A stretch of DNA of 12,276 nucleotides. It comes from an uncultured Acetobacter sp. (GTDB taxonomy: Bacteria; Pseudomonadota; Alphaproteobacteria; Acetobacterales; Acetobacteraceae). The notes beneath the pieces were generated by a model. It was given only the letters and a program-made list of their open reading frames with translations, was not told the DNA's origin and did not search any database. A program made the position numbers and the translations under genes. Shown here one piece after another: positions 5,586 to 12,276 of this stretch; the first letter of the stretch is position 1; the number at the start of each line of letters is the position of its first letter. The stretch spans positions 1-12,276 of the forward strand of contig NZ_CALLXM010000183.1 of NCBI RefSeq assembly GCF_937875265.1, read 5' to 3'.

Positions 5586-6248
5586 TCAGGCAGAAAAACT
5601 TACAGACCGGGCATTTTGAATGAAGCGGGCAATTGCATCGGGGCTTTTAATGCCGGGAGCACTCTCCACCCCTGACGAGACATCCACCGCCGGAGCCCCT
5701 GTTATCGCCACAGCCTGCGCGACATTATCCGGGTTCAGGCCGCCCGCCAGCATCCACGGGAACGCAGGCTTCCAGCCGTGGGTCAGCTCCCAATTCAGCT
5801 GTTGTGCATTCCCTCCGGGGCGCGTGGCAGAGGCTGGTGGTTTGGGCTCAATTAGCACTCGCGCCACTGCGGCGGGGCACTGCGCTGGCAGGTCTTCACG
5901 CACAGAAACCGGCTGAGAGAGCCATATCGGCACCCCAAAGCGTGCATGCACCTCAGCTGCCCGCTCAAAGGAGGCATAGATCTGCAAAACATCAAGAGAG
6001 ACACCATCCAGCACACGGGCAAGAGTATCATCATCCGGATGCACAAACAGGCCGACACGCTTCGGCCCCCCAGTATGCCGGGCTGAAAGAATTTTGGCCT
6101 GCGCAGGTGTTACGCACCGTGGGGAGCGGTCAAAAAATACAAACCCCACCCAGTCGGCACCATGAGTCAAACAGGCATCAAACCCGGCCTCTTCCGTCAG
6201 CCCGCAAATTTTAACTCCACGAACGGCAGAAACAGGCTGGGTAGGCAT
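5586..6248 (-). CDS. trpF: phosphoribosylanthranilate isomerase
   Basis: Cytosolic enzyme of 220 residues that converts N-(5-phosphoribosyl)anthranilate to the ribulose form in tryptophan synthesis. Family patterns of the TIM barrel are present: GVKICGLT with the general-base Cys15, WVGFVFFDRSPR, KRVGLFV, PWMLAGGLNPDNV (165-177) and AVDVSSGVE (187-195). The family's general-acid Asp, in the LL(F)DAKPP-type strand, is Glu134 here (VLIEPKPP); QLHG is QIYA (89-92) and the usual FDW is LNW. The start is placed at ATG 6248, one base after the pyrF stop; an upstream in-frame start at 6359 would lie inside pyrF and add a 37-residue arginine-rich extension with no family match. The usual trpB/trpA do not follow: the next gene on this strand is tRNA-Ser. 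Confidence 0.92.
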   Translation of the reverse strand: MPTQPVSAVRGVKICGLTEEAGFDACLTHGADWVGFVFFDRSPRCVTPAQAKILSARHTGGPKRVGLFVHPDDDTLARVLDGVSLDVLQIYASFERAAEVHARFGVPIWLSQPVSVREDLPAQCPAAVARVLIEPKPPASATRPGGNAQQLNWELTHGWKPAFPWMLAGGLNPDNVAQAVAITGAPAVDVSSGVESAPGIKSPDAIARFIQNARSVSFSA

Positions 6249-6249
6249 A

Positions 6250-6954
6250 TTACGACGCCAGTTCTGCCGCGATGGCAGCCGCAGCCGCAGCCGGGTCAGC
6301 CGCTTGTGTGATAGGACGCCCGACCACAATCCAGTCGGCCCCGGCCTGACTGGCTTCACGCGGCGTCATGATCCGTTTCTGATCCCCAGCCTGACTACCA
6401 GCTGGCCGGATTCCCGGTGTGACAAGTAACGGCGCATCACCCAGCGTATCGCGCAAGGGAGCCAGTTCATGCGCGGAGCAGACCAACCCATCAATCCCGG
6501 CCCGCATAGCCAGCTTGCCCAATCGCAGGACCTGTGCCCGCGCGCCATCCATCACGCCAGTTTCTGCCAGAGCCTGATCATCCAGACTGGTCAGAACCGT
6601 TACAGCCAGCAGCGCAGGCCGTGCATCTGCCGGAAAGGCTTCATCACACGCCTTTCGGGCCGCTTCCATCATGGCCAGACCGCCAGAGGCATGCAGGGTC
6701 AGCATTTTGGGGCGCAGGCCGGACAGTGACTTGATGGCCGCAGCAACCGTATTTGGAATATCGTGCAGCTTGAGGTCCAGAAACAGCGGCGTTGCGCCGG
6801 CAACATCCGCCACAGCCTGAAAGCCTGCCGCATAAGCAAACTCAAGGCCTAGCTTTACCGCCCCGGCTGACGGAGCCACAGCCTGTGCCCATGCCTGCGC
6901 GGTGGGAGCGCTTTGTGTGTCCAGTGCCGCAATCAGGCCAGTCTTACGCTTCAT
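6250..6954 (-). CDS. pyrF: orotidine-5'-phosphate decarboxylase
   Basis: Cytosolic 234-residue enzyme for the last step of UMP synthesis, decarboxylating OMP. The catalytic Asp-Lys-Asp set is in FLDLKLHDIPNTV (Asp60, Lys62, Asp65), followed by VTVLTSLDD (118-126) and the phosphate-binding VTPGIRPAGSQAGDQKRI with VVGRPI near the end, all typical of bacterial PyrF. The start is ATG 6954, giving MKRKTGLIAALDT, where IAALD is the usual first beta strand. An in-frame upstream start at 6993 would overlap the LapA-like gene and adds a hydrophobic stretch foreign to the family. There is a one-base gap from the LapA-like stop and a one-base gap to trpF, so the three are one transcript and probably translationally coupled. 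Confidence 0.96.
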   Translation of the reverse strand: MKRKTGLIAALDTQSAPTAQAWAQAVAPSAGAVKLGLEFAYAAGFQAVADVAGATPLFLDLKLHDIPNTVAAAIKSLSGLRPKMLTLHASGGLAMMEAARKACDEAFPADARPALLAVTVLTSLDDQALAETGVMDGARAQVLRLGKLAMRAGIDGLVCSAHELAPLRDTLGDAPLLVTPGIRPAGSQAGDQKRIMTPREASQAGADWIVVGRPITQAADPAAAAAAIAAELAS

Positions 6955-6955
6955 G

Positions 6956-7303
6956 TCAGATACGATCTTCCTGCACAGTAGAAGGAGAGGCATGACCAGC
7001 CACTGAAGGTGTCGGAATACTCTGTGATGCTACGGCGGAAGCCGCCTGCACCTGTGCCAGTTGCACTTCCAGTTCCTTGATCCGCTGTTCCGCTTTGCGC
7101 GCGCGGCGGCGCTGTATCAGCTCTGCAGCCCAAAGACAGAAAGCCCCCATGATAAACGCGACGGCTGAAACAATCAGAGCCAGCACACCAGCTGAACACT
7201 TCCAGCTGTATGTAAGGAGCCACATGTCCAGCGGATCCTGATTACTGGCACTGAAGACGACAAGAGCCAGAAAAAAGGGGATAATAACAGTGAGTCTGAT
7301 CAT
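6956..7303 (-). CDS. LapA-like small membrane protein (DUF1049 type)
   Basis: A 115-residue protein with two membrane helices (about 3-19 and 38-60), the FSASNQDPLDMWLL segment between them, and then a basic coiled-coil region (about 62-90, QRRRARKAEQRIKELEVQLAQVQ). This is the LapA/DUF1049 layout; the E. coli relative acts with LapB in controlling lipopolysaccharide synthesis. In many alphaproteobacteria such a gene stands before pyrF, as here. The start is ATG 7303, which gives the family's normal beginning. A TTG at 7390 would add 29 residues and is less likely. The ribosome binding site is weak (AGG about 14 bases upstream). First gene of the lapA-pyrF-trpF operon. Confidence 0.8.
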   Translation of the reverse strand: MIRLTVIIPFFLALVVFSASNQDPLDMWLLTYSWKCSAGVLALIVSAVAFIMGAFCLWAAELIQRRRARKAEQRIKELEVQLAQVQAASAVASQSIPTPSVAGHASPSTVQEDRI

Positions 7304-7554
7304 GAGGTAAGTCGTAGCCTTCCGGTGTATGGAGAGCAAGGAAGCAGATGAAAGAAAGACGTAAAAGCCAACTACCCCGCTATACCCCAAAATTTTGTTA
7401 AGGTTTGATGGTTTAAATACTAATCCAACGAACGAATAAACGGACCACCCCCTCGCGCAGAAGGCGCTAATCTGTTAGTAATCCCGCACTTTGCCGTATT
7501 TTGTCCTTATCCTAGCATAGATTGAAATTTTGACGACAGGAGCCTTTGGATACC
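7304..7554. other. divergent promoter region between the LapA-like gene and secB
   Basis: About 250 bp without a supported gene, holding the promoters of the leftward lapA-pyrF-trpF operon and the rightward secB operon. It is AT-rich in the middle (7385-7440). No clear -35/-10 pair was found for the leftward operon. Confidence 0.6.
7491..7518 (+). promoter_or_regulatory. promoter candidate for secB
   Basis: TTGCCG (7491-7496) and TAGCAT (7513-7518) with a 16-bp spacer, about 37 bp ahead of the secB start codon. It is a modest match to the sigma-70 pattern. Confidence 0.35.
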
Positions 7555-8058
7555 ATGGCTGACCACAATAACCGTATGACAGATTCCATTGGCGGGGCAG
7601 CCGGCAGCCCAGCAAAAGCAAATGTTTTGATGGGAATCCAATACGTTAAAACCGTTACATTTCAGGTTATCGGGGCTCCTACCGTTTATACACGAGTGCA
7701 GGAACGCCCGCAGATTGCCATTGCCGTAGATGTGCGCGCCAACCAGATTGGCGAAAACATGCCGAATTTTGAGGTCGAGCTGGCAATGCGCTGCCAGGGC
7801 CTGACCGCACCCGGCCCCAATGGTGAAGATGCGACACGCCTGTTCGAAGCACAGCTGACCTATGCCGGTATTTTCACGCTGAACCATTCCACAGCGGAAA
7901 CATTTGAACCGCTATTGCTGATTGAAGCACCGCGCATGCTGTTCCCCGGTGCACGCAACCTGCTGGCAACGCTGAGCCGCGAAGCAGGCTTCCTGCCGGT
8001 CGTGATCCAGCAGATCGACTTTGCCGAACTCTGGCGTAACCGCCGCGCACAGGGCTGA
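7555..8058 (+). CDS. secB: protein-export chaperone SecB
   Basis: Cytosolic tetrameric chaperone that holds preproteins unfolded and hands them to SecA. The 167-residue product has the SecB fold signature: IQYVKTVTFQVIGAP (28-42), FEVELAMRCQG (72-82), FEAQLTYAGIFTLN (97-110), EPLLLIEAPRMLFPGARNLLA (118-138) and the C-terminal GGF-like AGFLPVVIQQIDFAELW (144-160). Length is close to the E. coli protein, with about 20 extra polar residues at the N-terminus, usual in alphaproteobacteria. ATG 7555 is chosen; AGGAG lies 12 bases upstream. A TTG at 7546 is too close to that site. First gene of a rightward run; the next gene starts four bases after the stop. Confidence 0.95.
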   Translation: MADHNNRMTDSIGGAAGSPAKANVLMGIQYVKTVTFQVIGAPTVYTRVQERPQIAIAVDVRANQIGENMPNFEVELAMRCQGLTAPGPNGEDATRLFEAQLTYAGIFTLNHSTAETFEPLLLIEAPRMLFPGARNLLATLSREAGFLPVVIQQIDFAELWRNRRAQG

Positions 8059-8062
8059 TACG

Positions 8063-8725
8063 ATGACGTCACTCCAGTTTCCGCCACTCTGGCAAGCTTT
8101 TGACCCGGATTGGTACCGACAGGAATATAAAACCGTCCTGGGGGACGTCCTCACGCTTTCAGATGACGCGCTCAAGGCGTGGTATGAAGATCAGGGGGCT
8201 TTTTCCGGCCATTCTCCCAACCGTTTTTTTGATGAAGAATGGTATCGGCGGAACTGCTCGGAAGCCCTGACAGATATTGCCGCCAACCGCTACCGGTCGG
8301 GCTTTGAGCATTACTGCCAGAGCGGGTTCAAGACGCAGTCCCCCCATTATTTGTTTTCAGAGCGGTATTATACCTCCCGCTCATCAGACATCAGTCTGGC
8401 CAACCTCGAGAAAAACGGGTTTGCCAACGGGTACGACCATTTTCTGCGCTCAGGCGATAAGGAACACCGGTCCGGGCATCTGTTCTTCAACCCGGAACTC
8501 TACATCCGCAACCGGCCAGAAAACCCTGAGCTCGCGCATCTTTCCCCGTTTGTACATTTGCTCCATGCGGAAAAAAGCATGCCGGATACGGTTCAGCTGT
8601 CCAGCCACTTTGACCCTGTCTGGTATCGCATCAGGCACCCGGAAGCGGTACAGGCGGTGGAATACGGCTATACTCCCAATGTTCTGTATCAATTTCTGGC
8701 TGATTTCACCCCGGACGGTTTCTAA
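8063..8725 (+). CDS. repeat-only protein with five FDxxWY repeats, function unknown
   Basis: A 220-residue protein made of five degenerate tandem repeats of about 42 residues. The repeat heads are FDPDWYRQEY (13), FDEEWYRRNC (56), FSERYYTSRS (98), FNPELYIRNR (142) and FDPVWYRIRH (183), so the periods are 43, 42, 44 and 41. The second half of each unit has an H/W-Y-x-x-x-G/A and P pattern (FEHYCQSGF, YDHFLRSGD, FVHLLHAEK). Units like FDxxWYxxxYPDV...HYLxxGxxEGRxP are known beside glycosyltransferase domains in cell-surface polysaccharide enzymes, but no catalytic domain is present here. No signal peptide or membrane segment is visible. ATG 8063 lies four bases after secB; a start at 8021 would be inside secB. 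It may be a free-standing adaptor or a cut-down glycosyltransferase. Coupling to secB suggests steady expression. Confidence 0.75.
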   Translation: MTSLQFPPLWQAFDPDWYRQEYKTVLGDVLTLSDDALKAWYEDQGAFSGHSPNRFFDEEWYRRNCSEALTDIAANRYRSGFEHYCQSGFKTQSPHYLFSERYYTSRSSDISLANLEKNGFANGYDHFLRSGDKEHRSGHLFFNPELYIRNRPENPELAHLSPFVHLLHAEKSMPDTVQLSSHFDPVWYRIRHPEAVQAVEYGYTPNVLYQFLADFTPDGF

Positions 8726-8807
8726 CCTTTCCTCTGCCTCCAAATCGTGTGATTGCATGGGCACCCCAGGCCGCTGAGCCTGAGAGATGTTTGATGCCCT
8801 ACGATGC

Positions 8808-8813
8808 AGAGGA
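8808..8813 (+). promoter_or_regulatory. ribosome binding site that fixes the M20 peptidase start
   Basis: AGAGGA, seven bases before ATG 8821. The earlier in-frame ATGs at 8749 and 8794 have no comparable site. Confidence 0.65.
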
Positions 8814-8820
8814 TGAAAAA

Positions 8821-10218
8821 ATGACAGAACAGGCCGCTCTTGATCTGGCAGACAAGGGGCTGGATGACAGCCTGAACCGTCTTTTTGACCTGCTCCGTAT
8901 TCCCAGCATTTCCACCCAGCCAGACCACGCCCCTGATTGCCGTAAGGCTGCGGAGTGGCTGGTGAGTGAGCTGAGCGACATTGGCTTTGACGCCAGCACG
9001 CGTGAAACGCCCGGCCACCCGATGGTGGTTGCCCACGCAAAAGGGCCGGAAGGCTCCCCCCATGTGCTGTTCTACGGCCATTATGACGTGCAGCCGGTTG
9101 ACCCGCTAAACCTGTGGACCTCCGCTCCGTTTGAACCGGTTCTGGTCAAAGGCCCCACTGGCGAGATGGAAATCACAGCCAGAGGTGCAGCGGATGACAA
9201 AGGTCAGGTGATGACCTTTGTGGAGGCCTGCCGCGCCCTGCGCGCTGCCGATGGTATCCTGCCGCTGAGTGTGACCATGCTAATTGAAGGCGAGGAAGAA
9301 TCCGGTGGCGTGAACCTGCTGCCGTTCCTCGAAGCCAACCGGGATGAGCTGAAAGCCGATGTCGCGCTGATCTGCGATACCGGCATGCTGGGCCGTGGCA
9401 TGCCCGCCATCACCACTATGCTGCGTGGCATGGTGGGAGAAGAAGTGACCATTACCTGCGCGAATCGTGACCTGCATTCCGGTATGTATGGCAACGCGGC
9501 CCGTAACCCCATTCAGCTTCTGTGCGATATTCTGTCCGATCTGCGTGATGGCGCAACAGGCCGGGTTACGCTTCAGGGCTTTTATGATGGCGTGCCGGTT
9601 ATTCCGGAAGAAACCCGTGCCCTGTGGCGCAAGATCGGCCCGAGCGATGAAGAGGGTCTGGCCCCTGTTGGCCTGAGCCTGCCCGCCGGTGAGATTGGCT
9701 ATACCGCTCTTGAACAGACATGGTCCCGCCCGAGCTGCGAGATTAACGGCATCAGCGGTGGGTATGAGGAAAAAGGCTTCAAGACGGTTCTGCCTTCCAA
9801 AGCCATGGCCAAAGTCTCCTTCCGTCTGGTGGGGGACCAGAACCCAGACGCCATTCGTGCGGCCTTCCGGGCCCATGTTGAAACGCGCCTGCCAGCAGAC
9901 TGCACGGCTGAGTTCATCGCGCATGGTGGCTCCAAAGCCAGCATTGTTGCGGCAGACATGCCGTTCCTGCCGTCTGCTCTGAAGGCACTTGAAGACGAAT
10001 GGCAGCATCCGGCCGCCGTAATCGGTTGTGGTGGCTCCATTCCCGTAGTGACGGAAGTGCAGCAGGCTCTGGGAATGGACTCCCTGCTGATCGGCTTCGG
10101 GCTGGAAGATGACCGCGTTCATTCCCCCAACGAGAAGTATGACCTGACATGCTTCCATAAGGGCATGCGCTCATGGATCCGTGTGCTGCACGCACTGGCA
10201 GCCCAAAACTCGCACTGA
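8821..10218 (+). CDS. M20 family metallo-dipeptidase
   Basis: A 465-residue cytosolic zinc peptidase related to carboxypeptidase G2, carnosinase-like and ArgE/DapE enzymes. Metal and catalytic motifs are intact: FYGHYDVQPVDP (His87, Asp89), ARGAADDKGQ with the bridging Asp125, IEGEEESGG with the catalytic Glu pair 158-159, CDTGML (Asp186) and the C-terminal DRVHSPNEKY (His434). The dimerisation/lid domain lies between about 205 and 330 (HSGMYGNAARNP). Length fits dipeptidase-type M20 proteins better than ArgE or DapE (about 380), so it probably cleaves dipeptides; the substrate is not known. It lies 95 bp after the repeat protein and 26 bp before pdxA. A relation to vitamin B6 synthesis is not evident; co-location is likely housekeeping. 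Confidence 0.9.
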   Translation: MTEQAALDLADKGLDDSLNRLFDLLRIPSISTQPDHAPDCRKAAEWLVSELSDIGFDASTRETPGHPMVVAHAKGPEGSPHVLFYGHYDVQPVDPLNLWTSAPFEPVLVKGPTGEMEITARGAADDKGQVMTFVEACRALRAADGILPLSVTMLIEGEEESGGVNLLPFLEANRDELKADVALICDTGMLGRGMPAITTMLRGMVGEEVTITCANRDLHSGMYGNAARNPIQLLCDILSDLRDGATGRVTLQGFYDGVPVIPEETRALWRKIGPSDEEGLAPVGLSLPAGEIGYTALEQTWSRPSCEINGISGGYEEKGFKTVLPSKAMAKVSFRLVGDQNPDAIRAAFRAHVETRLPADCTAEFIAHGGSKASIVAADMPFLPSALKALEDEWQHPAAVIGCGGSIPVVTEVQQALGMDSLLIGFGLEDDRVHSPNEKYDLTCFHKGMRSWIRVLHALAAQNSH

Positions 10219-10244
10219 CTAAACCTATTAAGGGACAGACCGAC

Positions 10245-11216
10245 ATGCTGGTGCTGACACAGGGAGACCCGGCAGGCATAGGGCCGGAAATTACCGTGAA
10301 AGCCTGGCAGGCTCTGCGGGAAAGCGGACCCGCTTTTGTGTTTCTGGGAGACCCCGCTCTTCTGGACACAGCAGCTCCTGTGCATGTTCTGAGTAGCCTG
10401 GCCGATGCGAATGCTGTTTTTCAGCAGGCTATTCCGGTGTTGCCGTTGTCTCTGGCTGTGCCTGTCACCCCCGGCACGCCGGACAGCCGGAACGCAGGCA
10501 TCGTGATAGACAGCATTACGCAGGCCGTACGCCTTGTGCAGTCTGGCGAGGCCTCAGCTGTTGTGACCAACCCCATCAGCAAGGATGTGGTGAAGCAGGC
10601 CGGATTCACGCACCCCGGCCACACGGGTTATCTGGCTGAACTGTGCGGCATGCCCGGTCAGGATGTAATGATGCTGGCTGGCCCCTCGCTCAAGGTGGTA
10701 CCGGTCACGGTGCATGTGGCGTTGCGCAAAGCGATTGATCAGCTGACGCCGGACCTGATTATCCGCACGGCACGCACCACAGTGCAGGGGCTGAAGCGGG
10801 AATTTGGTTTGAGCAACCCGCGCGTGGCCGTAGCCGGGCTTAACCCGCATGCAGGCGAAGGCGGCCTGATGGGGCGGGAGGAACTGGACTGCATCATTCC
10901 AGCCATCCGCACCTTGCAGGATGAAGGCATGACCATTTTCGGCCCCTTGCCGCCCGACACCATGTTCACACCGGAAGCGCGTGCGCGGTACGATGTGGCG
11001 TTGTGCATGTATCATGATCAGGGCCTTATTCCGCTCAAAACGCTGGATATGGCCGAAGGTGTTAACATCACACTCGGCCTGCCCATTATTCGTACATCCC
11101 CTGATCATGGAACAGCTTTTGATATTGCTGGCACTGGGCAGGCTGACCCGCGCAGCCTGCTGGCCGCACTCAGGCTGGCAGCACAGCTGGCCGACAACCG
11201 GAGGAAGGCATCATGA
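10245..11216 (+). CDS. pdxA: 4-hydroxythreonine-4-phosphate dehydrogenase
   Basis: A 323-residue NAD-dependent enzyme of the DXP-dependent vitamin B6 pathway, oxidising 4-phosphohydroxy-L-threonine; the product decarboxylates and condenses with DXP via PdxJ. Family motifs: [13 protein letters not shown] (5-17), [10 protein letters not shown] (107-116), [14 protein letters not shown] with substrate-binding His126/Thr127, and the three metal ligands His157 (TVHVALRK), His202 (GLNPHAGE) and His257 (MYHDQG), then [14 protein letters not shown] (285-298). ATG 10245 gives the family N-terminus [11 protein letters not shown], with AGGG about ten bases upstream; a start at 10173 would overlap the peptidase. 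Its stop overlaps the pdxJ start in ATGA. Confidence 0.96.
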   Translation: MLVLTQGDPAGIGPEITVKAWQALRESGPAFVFLGDPALLDTAAPVHVLSSLADANAVFQQAIPVLPLSLAVPVTPGTPDSRNAGIVIDSITQAVRLVQSGEASAVVTNPISKDVVKQAGFTHPGHTGYLAELCGMPGQDVMMLAGPSLKVVPVTVHVALRKAIDQLTPDLIIRTARTTVQGLKREFGLSNPRVAVAGLNPHAGEGGLMGREELDCIIPAIRTLQDEGMTIFGPLPPDTMFTPEARARYDVALCMYHDQGLIPLKTLDMAEGVNITLGLPIIRTSPDHGTAFDIAGTGQADPRSLLAALRLAAQLADNRRKAS

Positions 11217-11947
11217 CATCCACATCCCGCCCCGCCATTCGGCTTGGAGTCAATATTGATCACGTTGCTACCGTGCGGAATGCGCGTGGTGGTGAGCATC
11301 CGGACCCGGTGGCAGCCGCCTTGCTGGCTGTGCAATCTGGTGCGGATGGTATTACAGCGCATTTACGGGAAGATCGTCGCCATATTCGGGATGCAGACCT
11401 CAAGCGCCTGCGCACTGAAGTCGAGGCCCTGCTCAATATGGAAATGGCTGCCACGGATGAGATGGTCACCCTCGCCTGCACCCTCCTGCCCCACGCCTGC
11501 TGCATTGTGCCGGAGCGCCGGGAAGAACTGACCACGGAAGGTGGGCTGGACGTTGCCGGACAGCTTGCCTCCCTTAAACCGCGCGTGCAGGCCCTGACGG
11601 ATAAAGGCATTCGCGTTTCCCTGTTTATTGACCCCTCCCCTACCCAGATTGACGCCGCCGTCGCGGCTGGCGCGCAGGTGGTGGAGCTGCATACCGGGGC
11701 TTATGCGGAAGGCCGGGCTGATGAGCTGGACCGTCTGCGCGCTGCCGCAACGCAGGCCGCTGCTGCGGGGCTGGAAGTCCATGCAGGTCATGGCCTGACC
11801 TATGAAAATGTTGGCCCCATTGCTGCTCTTCCCGAAATCATGGAACTGAATATCGGGCATTTCCTTATCGGGCAGGCTATTTTTGACGGACTACCCGCCG
11901 TCATTCAGACCATGAAACGCCATATCCAGAACGCCTCGGCGCGCTGA
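11213..11947 (+). CDS. pdxJ: pyridoxine 5'-phosphate synthase
   Basis: A 244-residue TIM-barrel enzyme that joins the PdxA product with deoxyxylulose 5-phosphate to give pyridoxine 5'-phosphate. Family motifs: [17 protein letters not shown] (10-26), [13 protein letters not shown] with His50, NMEMA (Glu77), [12 protein letters not shown] (107-114), LFIDPS, VVELHTG (156-162), GHGLTYENV with His193, and [10 protein letters not shown] (211-220). The substrate-handling His, Glu and His are all present. It overlaps pdxA by four bases (ATGA), so the two consecutive enzymes are probably made in step. A small membrane protein gene follows 22 bp later. Confidence 0.97.
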   Translation: MTSTSRPAIRLGVNIDHVATVRNARGGEHPDPVAAALLAVQSGADGITAHLREDRRHIRDADLKRLRTEVEALLNMEMAATDEMVTLACTLLPHACCIVPERREELTTEGGLDVAGQLASLKPRVQALTDKGIRVSLFIDPSPTQIDAAVAAGAQVVELHTGAYAEGRADELDRLRAAATQAAAAGLEVHAGHGLTYENVGPIAALPEIMELNIGHFLIGQAIFDGLPAVIQTMKRHIQNASAR

Positions 11948-11969
11948 GCAGACAGAGGCAGAACAGACT

Positions 11970-12276
11970 ATGGAACAAACGCCGGGCACGCCCAAAGCAC
12001 TGATGGCCGCCGTCATCGGTATGGGTATTCTGATTGTGGTTGGCACCGTCACAATGGTCGGTGTGATCATCCATCGGATGGGGGCGCATAAGCCGCCCGC
12101 AAGCCTTGCGGTCTCTGCCCCGGCGGTTCCGTTGCAGGATATCGCCACTGCCCATCCGGCTCTGCCTGCCGGCACGCATCTGATCAACATGGCCCGTGTG
12201 CAGGATGATCTTCTGGCCCTGCATGTTTCAGCAAATGGGGAAGACCGCATTCTGCTCTGGCAGGTCAGTACAGGCC
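11970..12276 (+). CDS. small membrane-anchored protein, N-terminal part (runs off the right edge)
   Basis: The first 102 codons are visible. Residues about 11-34 (LMAAVIGMGILIVVGTVTMV and onward) form one membrane helix, followed by IIHRMGAHK (basic, probably cytoplasmic or a stop-transfer) and a Pro/Ala-rich linker (42-68), then a soluble part beginning GTHLINMARVQDDLLALHV. The layout resembles the alphaproteobacterial DUF6476 proteins, tentatively. It is not a shadow: all frames on the opposite strand are arginine-rich or low-complexity. It starts 22 bp after pdxJ with a weak AGAGG 12 bases upstream. Function unknown. Confidence 0.65.
   Translation, partial: MEQTPGTPKALMAAVIGMGILIVVGTVTMVGVIIHRMGAHKPPASLAVSAPAVPLQDIATAHPALPAGTHLINMARVQDDLLALHVSANGEDRILLWQVSTG

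Noticed and set aside
5560..5590. Possible trpF terminator with T5 on the minus strand
   Set aside because: Only a four-base stem with a G-U pair; too weak to call.
8767..8782. CAGGC/GCCTG hairpin ahead of the M20 peptidase
   Set aside because: Five-base stem with no T-run and no other sign of a terminator or riboswitch.

Overview
The window looks like chromosomal DNA from an acetic-acid-type alphaproteobacterium (Acetobacteraceae). This is inferred from the LapA-like/pyrF/trpF gene cluster, the style of the SecB, PdxA and PdxJ proteins, a DUF1127-like small protein and a hopanoid-methylase-like radical SAM enzyme. No rRNA or other taxonomic marker is present, so the genus is not fixed. No phage, IS, integrase or CRISPR sequence was seen.

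Left part (1-5428) is visibly more AT-rich and more accessory in character. It holds, on the minus strand, the start of a putative lipoprotein gene (runs off the left edge), an EnvZ-like sensor kinase and its OmpR-like regulator (ATGA overlap), and upstream of them a 73-residue single-pass membrane protein. An AT-rich intergenic region of about 600 bp follows, carrying an 11-bp-spaced direct repeat and a 19-bp palindrome. On the plus strand a very short DUF1127-like reading frame, with an in-frame TGA near its beginning, ends in TAATG overlap with a cobalamin-binding radical SAM gene of the HpnP/DUF4070 type. A large hairpin and about 300 bp with no recognisable gene close this part.

Middle (5429-7303, minus strand): a complete tRNA-Ser(GGA) with its own promoter candidate, then the tight operon lapA-like > pyrF > trpF (1-nt gaps), covering a membrane protein, the last step of UMP synthesis and one step of tryptophan synthesis. 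trpB/trpA do not follow trpF, and TrpF has unusual residues at conserved positions.

Right part (7555-12276, plus strand) is a run of closely spaced genes: secB (export chaperone), a protein made only of five ~42-residue aromatic repeats, an M20 dipeptidase, pdxA and pdxJ (successive steps of pyridoxal-5'-phosphate synthesis, ATGA overlap), and the start of a small membrane-anchored protein cut by the right edge.

The points most worth a second look are the DUF1127-like/radical SAM pair, the repeat-only protein behind secB, the divergent TrpF, and the two-component locus with its repeats and small membrane protein.
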